This document shows, piece after piece, positions 8,844 to 16,763 of a stretch of DNA of 64,000 nucleotides. Position 1 is the first letter of the stretch, and each line of letters starts with the position of its first letter. The DNA comes from Shewanella halifaxensis HAW-EB4 (GTDB taxonomy: Bacteria > Pseudomonadota > Gammaproteobacteria > Enterobacterales > Shewanellaceae), in the NCBI RefSeq assembly GCF_000019185.1, contig NC_010334.1, positions 2,852,001 to 2,916,000 of the forward strand. Direction: 5' to 3'. The notes under the pieces were generated by a model. That model was not told the origin of the DNA, made no database searches, and saw only the letters and a list, made by a program, of their open reading frames with translations. Both the position numbers and the translations under genes were made by a program.

Positions 8844-11405
8844 TTAAGCTAATGCTTTAGTGACTTTCTCGTATAGATCTTTTGAAAGCTCTTCGGTTGC
8901 TAGAATGCGCTGCAGTTCATTCCTCATCAATAATTGCCTTTGACTATCAAATTTTTTGAATTGAATTAACGGGGTAATAATTCTTGCTGCGACCTGTGGG
9001 TTAAGTTTGTTCAACTTGATGATGGCATCAGTCAAAAATTGATAACCCTGTCCGTCTCTTCTATGAAACTCAAACGTATTACCAGCAGCAAATGCACCGA
9101 TGAGAGAGCGAACTCTATTAGGGTTATTAAAACTAAATGCAGCATGCTCAAATAACGACGTTAACTTTTCGATGCAATCATGACTATTTAATGTCGCATG
9201 TAATGCAAACCATTTATCCATTACCAGTGGCGTATCAATCCACTGCAGCTCAAATTGCCCCATCAAATCATTACGAATGGCTGACGTTCCACAATTAAGT
9301 GCAGACAGTGCACCTAAACTGTCAGTCATGTTGTCAGCTAAATCAAACTGTGACTTTGCCACTTCGCCATAACTCTGCTCAATTTTTAACAGTAAGCTGA
9401 GGCAGATATTTTTAAGCGCACGCGCAGAAGCGTCATCAACACTGTTTAACTCACGAACTTTAGCCAATAGCTCATCTTCGCAGTCTGAGGCTATCTGTAG
9501 AACAACGAACTCTCTTGCTAATGCGAGATTATCTAAATCAACGGTCTCTTTCTGTTCAATCAAGGATCCTGCACTGGCTAGCGTCAGGATCTCAGCCATC
9601 AGAGCCTTATCAAGCTCTTGTGCCAGAACCACGCCCTTAAATGCATCGAGGATCCTTGGATCAATAAACATCGCTTGCTTACTTTGTAAGCGTTCAACAT
9701 TTTGCCAAACAGACTGACTAAACAATGAAACCGACGCCTCCCATTTAGCCACTTCGCTGGTGGCGAAGCGCATAATATGCACCAGTTGTTCAATCGAATA
9801 ATCAAAAGCGAGTTTTACTGGCGCAGAGAAGTTTTGCAGTAACGATGGTGCAGGCTTTGACGGCATGCCTGTAAAACTAAAGGTCTGCTGTTTTTCGGTA
9901 AAACTTAGAACTTCACTCATAACCGACTCACCATCGACGCTGATCAGTTCAACATCAAACGGTATATGCAGAGGCAGCTTATCTGTTTGACCTGGAGTAT
10001 CGGGGGTCGACTGAGACAAAGTGAGATTATAGCTTTTGTTAACAGCATCGTAGCTCTCTTCGACTTCAACTTGCGGCGTTCCCGCTTGGCTATACCAACG
10101 CTTAAATTGAGTTAAGTCGACCTGACTCGCATCTTGCATGGCCGCCACAAAGTCATCACAAGTCACAGCCTGTCCATCATGACGTTCAAAGTATAGCGCC
10201 ATGCCTCTTTGGAAGGCGCTTTCTCCTAATAAGGTATGCATCATCCTGATGACTTCAGCACCTTTGTTGTAAACGGTAACGGTATAAAAATTATTCATCT
10301 CGATAACTGACTCGGGTCTAATCGCGTGCGCCATTGGCCCAGAATCTTCTGCAAACTGTTGGTTTTTCATGACTTTAATAGCATGTATACGGTTTACAGC
10401 GCGAGAACCAAGATCAGAGCTAAACTCTTGATCTCTAAAGACGGTTAAACCTTCTTTCAAACTTAACTGGAACCAGTCTCTGCAAGTTACACGGTTACCA
10501 GTCCAGTTGTGAAAATATTCATGTCCAACGACAGATTCTATTCCGTGATAATCATCGTCAGTTGCGCAAGCTTTATCCGCCAATACAAACTTGGTATTAA
10601 AAACATTGAGACCTTTATTTTCCATGGCCCCCATATTAAAAAAGTCGACAGCCACGATCATGTAAATATCTAGATCATACTCTAAATTAAAACGGGTTTC
10701 GTCCCAAGCCATCGACTTTTTAAGTGACGCCATTGCATGATGAGCTTTATTTAAGTTGCCTTTATCAACAAAAACTTGCAACTTAACATCACGATTACTG
10801 CAGGTGGTAAAGCGGTCTTCCAATAGGTCGAAGTCGCCTGCAACTAACGCAAAAAGGTAAGCAGGTTTTGGAAAGGGATCATGCCACTTGGCAAAGTGAC
10901 GACCATCTTGTGTGTCACCGGCTTCAACCAAGTTTCCGTTACTCAATAAATAAGGGAACGCCTGTTTGTCCGCTTCAATACGCACGCTATAGATAGCCAG
11001 TACATCTGGGCGGTCCAAAAAGTAGGTTATACGCCTAAAGCCCTCGGCTTCACACTGAGTGCAATATGCACCATCGGACATATATAAACCTTCCAGACTC
11101 GTATTTGCCTCTGGATCTAACTTGGTCGTTATTTGTAATTCAAACTCATTAAGGCTGGTATCGATAACCAGCTCACCTGACTTCTGTTGGAAAGCCGCGG
11201 CTTTACCATCCACAGTAACGCTGAGTAACTCAATCTCATCCCCGACAAGCACTAAAGCCTCATCATGTTGTTCTTGGCGAACAACCTGACTAGTCGCAAT
11301 GATTTTCGTCTCTTTTCCTGCGAGTGAAAATGCTAAATCGATATGGCTGATCTTAAATTTTGGTTGTTGATAATCTTTGAGGAATTTAGCTTGGGGCTGT
11401 GACAT
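8844..11405 (-). CDS. pepN: Aminopeptidase N (M1 family zinc metallopeptidase)
   Basis: 853 residues, close to the usual 870. It carries the GAMEN substrate-binding motif (MGAMENKGLNVF, about residue 255) and the zinc motif HEYFH (about residue 290) with the downstream glutamate in LKEGLTVFRDQEF. The C-terminal half is the helical domain of the bacterial PepN subgroup. It removes N-terminal residues from peptides in the cytoplasm during protein turnover. It lies downstream of prc in the same direction, separated by a terminator hairpin, so it probably has its own promoter. Confidence 0.97.
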   Translation of the reverse strand: MSQPQAKFLKDYQQPKFKISHIDLAFSLAGKETKIIATSQVVRQEQHDEALVLVGDEIELLSVTVDGKAAAFQQKSGELVIDTSLNEFELQITTKLDPEANTSLEGLYMSDGAYCTQCEAEGFRRITYFLDRPDVLAIYSVRIEADKQAFPYLLSNGNLVEAGDTQDGRHFAKWHDPFPKPAYLFALVAGDFDLLEDRFTTCSNRDVKLQVFVDKGNLNKAHHAMASLKKSMAWDETRFNLEYDLDIYMIVAVDFFNMGAMENKGLNVFNTKFVLADKACATDDDYHGIESVVGHEYFHNWTGNRVTCRDWFQLSLKEGLTVFRDQEFSSDLGSRAVNRIHAIKVMKNQQFAEDSGPMAHAIRPESVIEMNNFYTVTVYNKGAEVIRMMHTLLGESAFQRGMALYFERHDGQAVTCDDFVAAMQDASQVDLTQFKRWYSQAGTPQVEVEESYDAVNKSYNLTLSQSTPDTPGQTDKLPLHIPFDVELISVDGESVMSEVLSFTEKQQTFSFTGMPSKPAPSLLQNFSAPVKLAFDYSIEQLVHIMRFATSEVAKWEASVSLFSQSVWQNVERLQSKQAMFIDPRILDAFKGVVLAQELDKALMAEILTLASAGSLIEQKETVDLDNLALAREFVVLQIASDCEDELLAKVRELNSVDDASARALKNICLSLLLKIEQSYGEVAKSQFDLADNMTDSLGALSALNCGTSAIRNDLMGQFELQWIDTPLVMDKWFALHATLNSHDCIEKLTSLFEHAAFSFNNPNRVRSLIGAFAAGNTFEFHRRDGQGYQFLTDAIIKLNKLNPQVAARIITPLIQFKKFDSQRQLLMRNELQRILATEELSKDLYEKVTKALA

Positions 11406-11440
11406 GAATAAACCTCTAATTTATTAATTTTGAATTAAAA

Positions 11441-11463
11441 AAAACGCGCATAAAGCGCGTTTT
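11441..11463 (-). terminator. Terminator between prc and pepN
   Basis: AAAACGCGC and GCGCGTTTT pair around ATAAA, with T-runs on both sides; it works for prc on the minus strand and separates prc from pepN. Confidence 0.85.
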
Positions 11464-11478
11464 TTTATTGAGTCTGTT

Positions 11479-13530
11479 TTACTTTTTTTGATTCTTAGCG
11501 AGTTTCTCAATATCCGCCAAATCTAGCGTGATATAGGCAGTTTCATCTAAGAAAGCATCGGCAACTTCGACGTCGTCAGAAATATCGTCTAATGACTTAA
11601 CTTTTTCTTGGCCTTCTCTTACAAGCCTGTCGTTAGCACGATCCAGTTGTTTCTTATCGTTTGTATCCCGCTCAGCTAAACGTTCAGTCTTAACTAAAGA
11701 AACCGTTTTATCATCATGATTTTCTTTAAACTCAGCGATATCTTGGAAAATGTAACCAAATTCAACGTCAGACTTGATACGCTCTTTATGCTTACCGTCT
11801 AAGCTCTGAATAAGCTGCGGATAAATTTCATCAAGCGTACCGTATTGTGCTACAGGCACTTTGTCCCACGGCAACGCATTTTCTTCTTCAGCTTCACCGT
11901 ACTCTCCCGGCTCTAGGGCACTTGGGAACGGAATATCAGGGGTAACCCCTTTAAGCTGGGTGCTTCCACCATTAATACGGTAGAACTTGGCAATCGTGTA
12001 CTGCACGTGACCGATAGGCTTTTCGTACATATCATAGATACGACCCAGACTCTTATGCTGCTGTACCGTACCTTTACCAAAGGTCGACTCACCAACAATC
12101 AGTGCACGATCATAATCTTGAAGTGCTGCCGCAAAAATTTCAGAAGCAGATGCACTGTATCTATCAACCATGACAGTTAACGGACCATCATAAGTCACAC
12201 GTCCATCATTATCGCGATTTTGTGATACTCGGCCGTTCGCATCTCGAATCTGAACCACGGGGCCTTGCTCGATAAATAAGCCTGTTAGCAAGGTCGCTTC
12301 TGTTAACGCACCGCCGCCATTACCACGAAGGTCGATAATAATGCCTTCGACTTTAGCTTCTTTTAATTCGGCAAGTTCTTTAGAAACGTCTTTCGACAGA
12401 TCCATATAGAAGCCAGGTATTTGAATCACACCCACTTTACGATTTGCATAAGGACCGTCTGTCGGCTCAATCACTTTAGAGGTTGCGGCTCTATCTTCTA
12501 GTCGAATTTTATCGCGAACAATTGTCAATTCAAACGTTTTCGCGCTGCTGCCGCCTTTCTTAGGTAAAATCTCAAGAACAACCTTACTGCCCTTTGGACC
12601 TTTAATCAGTTCGACGACATCATCAAGTCGCCAACCGATAACATCGACGATTTCTTTGCCTTCTTGACCGACACCAATAATTCTATCTTCAGGTGATAAC
12701 TTTTCACTTGATGCTGCGGGGCCGCCTGCAACCAGACTCTTGATCACGGTATAGTCATCATCGACTTGAAGCACCGCACCAATGCCTTCTAAGCTCAAGT
12801 TCATTTCCATCTGGAAACGCTCAGCATTTCGAGGGGAAAGGTAACTGGTGTGAGGCTCTACCGTACGGGCAAATGCATTCATGACGCCTTGGAAGACATC
12901 TTCGCTATGAGTTTGGCTTAAACGCTTAATGGCATTGTTATAACGTTTCTCTAGGACTTCAACGATCTCATCCCAGTTTTTACCCGTAAGAGAGAGATTC
13001 AAGGCATCGTATTTAACACGTTGACGCCAAAGTTCATTTAGCTCAGCTTCAGTTTTTGGCCAATTTGCATCTTCGCGATCGTATTCATATACGTCACCAG
13101 GAACATCAAATGCCATCTCCTCATCGAGCAAAGACAATGCATAGGCAAATCGTTCATAGCGACGCTTCTGAACCAGTTCGAACATCTTATAAGCTTGATT
13201 CAAATCGCCAGTTTTCAACATATCATCAAAATCAGATGAATATGCTTTGAAACTGTCAACATCTGCCTGCAGTAAGACATTCTTACGATAGTCTAATTGC
13301 TTCAGATACCGGTTAAATACCTGCTCAGAGAAAGCGTCATCCATATCAAAACGATGATAGTGAGAGCGAGTGAACAAACCTGTCACACGTTTGCTGGCGA
13401 CTTTATGTTGAGGCTCCTGCTTAAGAGCGGGCAACTCGCTGAATTGAATAGTAGGGCTTACAGCCCACGCCGAGAATCCGACAAAAATACCGGCAATGGA
13501 TACAGCCAGAGAAAGTTTTCGCATCAACAA
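11479..13530 (-). CDS. prc: Tail-specific (C-terminal processing) periplasmic protease
   Basis: 683 residues, the normal size for Prc/Tsp. Signal peptide at residues 1-23 (ends SAWA), an N-terminal helical domain, a PDZ domain (about residues 235-320, LEGIGAVLQVDDDYTVIKSL onward), then the S41 protease core with the nucleophile serine in DRYSASASEIFAAALQDY and the general-base lysine in GKGTVQQH. It degrades periplasmic proteins from nonpolar C-termini and in E. coli trims FtsI and MepS. proQ lies directly upstream in the same direction (28 bases), the same prc-proQ linkage as in enterobacteria. Confidence 0.97.
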   Translation of the reverse strand: MLMRKLSLAVSIAGIFVGFSAWAVSPTIQFSELPALKQEPQHKVASKRVTGLFTRSHYHRFDMDDAFSEQVFNRYLKQLDYRKNVLLQADVDSFKAYSSDFDDMLKTGDLNQAYKMFELVQKRRYERFAYALSLLDEEMAFDVPGDVYEYDREDANWPKTEAELNELWRQRVKYDALNLSLTGKNWDEIVEVLEKRYNNAIKRLSQTHSEDVFQGVMNAFARTVEPHTSYLSPRNAERFQMEMNLSLEGIGAVLQVDDDYTVIKSLVAGGPAASSEKLSPEDRIIGVGQEGKEIVDVIGWRLDDVVELIKGPKGSKVVLEILPKKGGSSAKTFELTIVRDKIRLEDRAATSKVIEPTDGPYANRKVGVIQIPGFYMDLSKDVSKELAELKEAKVEGIIIDLRGNGGGALTEATLLTGLFIEQGPVVQIRDANGRVSQNRDNDGRVTYDGPLTVMVDRYSASASEIFAAALQDYDRALIVGESTFGKGTVQQHKSLGRIYDMYEKPIGHVQYTIAKFYRINGGSTQLKGVTPDIPFPSALEPGEYGEAEEENALPWDKVPVAQYGTLDEIYPQLIQSLDGKHKERIKSDVEFGYIFQDIAEFKENHDDKTVSLVKTERLAERDTNDKKQLDRANDRLVREGQEKVKSLDDISDDVEVADAFLDETAYITLDLADIEKLAKNQKK

Positions 13531-13557
13531 GTTACTCCTTTAGGTGCTATTAAGCCA

Positions 13558-14196
13558 TTACAGCAGTATATGTTCAGCTCTAACTTTGATGGTTAAACCA
13601 GAGTCTAACTGAACTTGAACATCTTCTTTTTTGATGTCCAAAATCACACCAGCGACTGGTGATTTACCTAATTTGACATTAACACGCTGCTTTGGTTTCA
13701 ATTCAGCTAAAACTGCTGGTGTTAAATTTTCTGCCACAACAGGCTCTTTTGCAGGTTTGCTGCTTTGAGTTTGCTTAGGACGCTTAGCGACTGGCTTTTT
13801 CACAGGCTTCTTAGCCGTCTTAGCAGCAGGGTTAGCACTCTTGGCCTGTGCAACTCGCTTTGCCTTAGCCTTGTCCTGGCTCTCTTTAAGTGTAGCTGCC
13901 GCGTGATCAATGTGCTCTTGCTCTAGTTCACCACAAGCGTTACCGTCTAAATCAATACGCTGTGCGCCTGCTTTAACGCACTTTAGGTAGCGCCAGCTAC
14001 TAGTGTATCTTCTTAACGCGATTCTGAGCTGAGTTTTACTGACTTTAGAATCATCAGCTAACCTTTCCGCTAAATCTTGAAACAACCCAATTTTTAATGG
14101 CTTAGTTTCACCTTCAGCTATAAAGCATAAAGGAAATGTTTCGTACAAATACGCAAGAATAGCGTTGGTATCGGTCAACTTTTCTGTTGATTCCAT
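13558..14196 (-). CDS. proQ: RNA chaperone ProQ
   Basis: 212 residues from ATG 14196, which has GGAAG upstream; an in-frame GTG four codons earlier is less likely. The ProQ/FinO domain occupies about residues 1-115 (AYLYETFPLCFI, KPLKIGLFQDLAERL, LRIALRRYTSSWRYLKCV). A lysine/alanine-rich linker follows (about 115-165), then a small C-terminal Tudor-like domain (ELKPKQRVNVKLGKSPVAG). ProQ binds structured sRNAs and mRNA 3' ends. It precedes prc and is probably co-transcribed with it. Confidence 0.95.
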   Translation of the reverse strand: MESTEKLTDTNAILAYLYETFPLCFIAEGETKPLKIGLFQDLAERLADDSKVSKTQLRIALRRYTSSWRYLKCVKAGAQRIDLDGNACGELEQEHIDHAAATLKESQDKAKAKRVAQAKSANPAAKTAKKPVKKPVAKRPKQTQSSKPAKEPVVAENLTPAVLAELKPKQRVNVKLGKSPVAGVILDIKKEDVQVQLDSGLTIKVRAEHILL

Positions 14197-14481
14197 CTTT
14201 ACTTCCACAGTTTAAAAAAGGGACACCACCGACAAGCTTTATCACTCGCATCAGTTAAGTGTCGTTTATATTTGTCTGATCTGTGCATAAAGAACAAATG
14301 AAAAATCGTTAACATTTGTTTTTATACCTAAAATCAAACCTACCTTAGCAATAATAAAAGACAAACTCTAAGCATTCATTTCTTGAATGTAAATGTGTTT
14401 ATTTTTTTCATTACCCAAACCGCTTATTATAGAGAGGCTTCAAATGATTGCGACCTCCAATTAGCGATAATTGGTCGTAGA

Positions 14482-14940
14482 TTAACCAAATAGGCAAAAT
14501 TCGAGACTTTTTACCAAAGTTTCGACGCCTTGTTGATCAATTTCACTGAATCTTGATAACGACGGGCTATCAATATCGAGTACACCTATAACAGATCCAT
14601 TTTTCCGTAAAGGCACAACTAATTCTGAGTTGCTAGCACTATCACATGCGATGTGACCCGCAAACTGGTGAACATCGCCAATTCGTTGTGTTGAATTTAA
14701 TGCCACAGCGGTGCCACAAACACCTTTGCCTACAGGAATTCGAGAGCAAGCTAACTTACCTTGAAATGGCCCTAATACTAACTGATCATTTTTCAATAAA
14801 TAGAATCCAACCCAATTGAGATCATCGAGGCTGTCATTTATCAGTGCTGAAAAATTGGCCAGTGCTGCAATAGTGTCATCTTCATCTGCAAACAATGCCT
14901 GCACCTGACGATTCAACGTGTCGTAAAAAGCGTCCACCAT
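14482..14940 (-). CDS. msrC: Free methionine-(R)-sulfoxide reductase (GAF-domain fRMsr)
   Basis: 152 residues, a single GAF domain. The three cysteines of the catalytic system are present in LACSRIPVGKGVCGTAV and HIACDSASNSELVVPL. The motif LNWVGFYLL and the end VLDIDSPSLSRFSEIDQQG are typical of the YebR/fRMsr family. It reduces free methionine-R-sulfoxide in the cytoplasm. It stands alone between yebG and proQ, in the same direction. Confidence 0.94.
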   Translation of the reverse strand: MVDAFYDTLNRQVQALFADEDDTIAALANFSALINDSLDDLNWVGFYLLKNDQLVLGPFQGKLACSRIPVGKGVCGTAVALNSTQRIGDVHQFAGHIACDSASNSELVVPLRKNGSVIGVLDIDSPSLSRFSEIDQQGVETLVKSLEFCLFG

Positions 14941-15024
14941 TAATAGTTCATAACAGTTTTATCTAAAAACAAAAATACAATCACAGCATTCTAACAACAA
15001 ATCGATGTACATGAACAAGGAGTT

Positions 15025-15315
15025 TTATTTTTCTGCTTTTTCCTCGCTCTTTTTAGCTGTTTTCTTAACCGCTACTTTTTTCTCTAGTGAACCACCTTTA
15101 AGCAACACCTGTAGATCCTCTTTATTCTCGGCCAAGAAGAAGGCTAACTTTTCGATATTAACCTCCTCCAAGCCTAGATCACTCTTACTTAAAAACGGGA
15201 TCAGGTTGTCTGCGATATCTAGCATCTTATCGTAGGCATCAGCCTCCTTTTTAGATGTAAAAGTCATCTTTTCAACCCCTTCTCTAACGACTACAAATTG
15301 AGTTACAACGGCCAT
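15025..15315 (-). CDS. yebG: SOS-induced protein YebG
   Basis: 96 residues from ATG 15315 (MAVVTQFVVVREGVEKM). This start agrees with E. coli YebG and leaves the LexA box upstream; a longer frame from 15357 would run through that operator. The body has the conserved FTSKKEADAYDKMLD segment, and the C-terminus is lysine/alanine rich. YebG is a small DNA-damage-inducible protein; its biochemical role is not settled. Confidence 0.95.
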   Translation of the reverse strand: MAVVTQFVVVREGVEKMTFTSKKEADAYDKMLDIADNLIPFLSKSDLGLEEVNIEKLAFFLAENKEDLQVLLKGGSLEKKVAVKKTAKKSEEKAEK

Positions 15316-15328
15316 ATCCAACCTCACA

Positions 15329-15344
15329 CTGTTTTTATATACAG
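15329..15344. promoter_or_regulatory. LexA operator (SOS box) of yebG
   Basis: CTG-TTTTTATATA-CAG matches the LexA consensus CTG-N10-CAG with an AT-rich core, flanked by CA and TA. It ends 13 bases before the yebG start codon, the expected position for repression by LexA. Confidence 0.92.
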
Positions 15345-15502
15345 TAAAGAGTCTCATAGATTGAACTTCTTATGCAAGTTTTCTTGAATATCTGATAAAC
15401 TTATTCGGTTAATGGCACTGTATTTTCAATCGCATACGTGAAATGACTCACCTTGCGTACTTGATTAACCGTTTATATTGCAAACTTGGATATTGAAAAC
15501 AG

Positions 15503-16132
15503 ATGGCAATGGAAGCAGTAGATAATAGTATTACTTTGTGTCAGTCCTGCGACTTAGTCATTAGGAAGCGAGCACTGCCAACAGGCGTACGTGCTATATG
15601 TCCTCGGTGTCACACCCCTCTTTACGATACGCCATACTGTTCAATAAACGGTATGTTAGCTCTGTGTTTAACTGCGATTTTCTTTTTCGCACCAGCCAAT
15701 TTATTCCCAGTATTGGAATTAGAGTTCTTAGGCAGTATGAGAACTACGACTGTTATAGAGGGAGCGCTATCTGTCTATCATCAAGGGTATTGGTTAGTGG
15801 GTATCGCCGTTTTAACCTCTGCTGTGATTGCGCCAGGCCTGTTACTACTCTCAATACTAATGCAAATATTAATCATAAAGTATGGGCTAAACTCCCCTTC
15901 CCTAAGGACGGCATTCAAGCATGCGTTAAAAATACAAGGGGTACTCACTCAGCTCACCATGTTGGAAATTTTCGTGATTAGCTTCTTAGTGGCCGCTTTT
16001 AACTTAGCCGACTTTGCCACAGTTTCTTTTGGTTTCGGCACGTTCTGCTTTACTATGCTATTTATTATGACGTTATTTCTGATGCGGGAGTATGACTTAG
16101 AACATATGTGGAGTTACCTTGATGAGCGATAA
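15503..16132 (+). CDS. letA: LetA-like membrane protein, N-terminal half (first PqiA domain)
   Basis: 209 residues. It begins with a zinc-ribbon of two CxxC pairs (CQSCDLVI and CPRCHTPL, about residues 13-40) followed by about four transmembrane helices. Family knowledge: LetA (YebS) in E. coli is about 427 residues with two such domains, and works with the MCE tunnel LetB in lipid transport between inner and outer membranes. Here the two halves are separate genes whose ends overlap by 11 bases, with letB overlapping next, so all three should be translationally coupled. I see no frameshift signature; each half has a complete frame. Confidence 0.9.
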   Translation: MAMEAVDNSITLCQSCDLVIRKRALPTGVRAICPRCHTPLYDTPYCSINGMLALCLTAIFFFAPANLFPVLELEFLGSMRTTTVIEGALSVYHQGYWLVGIAVLTSAVIAPGLLLLSILMQILIIKYGLNSPSLRTAFKHALKIQGVLTQLTMLEIFVISFLVAAFNLADFATVSFGFGTFCFTMLFIMTLFLMREYDLEHMWSYLDER

Positions 16133-16763
16133 ACAGTCAACGGTGCTAGGCAAAGATATCGGCCTCACCTCATGCCCAACATGCCATAAAGTGACCTGCG
16201 CTAAATCGACCCATTGCAGTCGCTGTGATGCTCCGCTGACTGTCAGAGACTATTCTAGTGTACAAAAAAGCTGGGCACTGCTCATAACCGCTACGATTTT
16301 GTTGATCCCAGCCAACGTTTACCCGATTTCCACCTTAACCAATCAAGGACGGGTTACTCAGGATACTATCTTTTCTGGCATTGCCCACTTAGTCAAAACC
16401 GATATGATCCCAATCGCGATCATACTATTTGTCGCCAGTATCTTGGTGCCCATCCTCAAAATTGTTGGCTTAACGATTTACCTGTCGGCAATCAGTTTTA
16501 AATTGCCTATCTCTAAAAAAAGATTAATGACGGGGTTTCACATAATCGAATGGATAGGCCGCTGGTCTATGTTAGACCTTTTCGTTATCTCTCTTACCGT
16601 TGCTGTCGTCAATATGGGACAGCTATTAGACGCTAAGCCGGCTCCCGCCGCCACAGCGTTCGCCTTAGTAATTTTACTCACGCAGTTAGCTGCAAAAGTC
16701 ATAGATACCCGTTTACTCTGGGATAGATTGGAAGCAAAAGATGACTCAAGTACAAACGCCTAA
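16122..16763 (+). CDS. letA: LetA-like membrane protein, C-terminal half (second PqiA domain)
   Basis: 213 residues from ATG 16122 (MSDKQSTVLGKD), overlapping the end of the preceding gene by 11 bases; a TTG one codon earlier is less likely. It again starts with a zinc-ribbon (CPTCHKVTCAKSTHCSRC) and then carries about four helices (for example SWALLITATILLIPANVYPI and MLDLFVISLTVAVVNMGQLL). It is equivalent to the second half of E. coli LetA. Its last 23 bases overlap the start of letB. Confidence 0.9.
   Translation: MSDKQSTVLGKDIGLTSCPTCHKVTCAKSTHCSRCDAPLTVRDYSSVQKSWALLITATILLIPANVYPISTLTNQGRVTQDTIFSGIAHLVKTDMIPIAIILFVASILVPILKIVGLTIYLSAISFKLPISKKRLMTGFHIIEWIGRWSMLDLFVISLTVAVVNMGQLLDAKPAPAATAFALVILLTQLAAKVIDTRLLWDRLEAKDDSSTNA

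Noticed and set aside
15316..15357. Fourteen extra residues at the YebG N-terminus
   Set aside because: They would be encoded across the LexA operator and are absent from the family.
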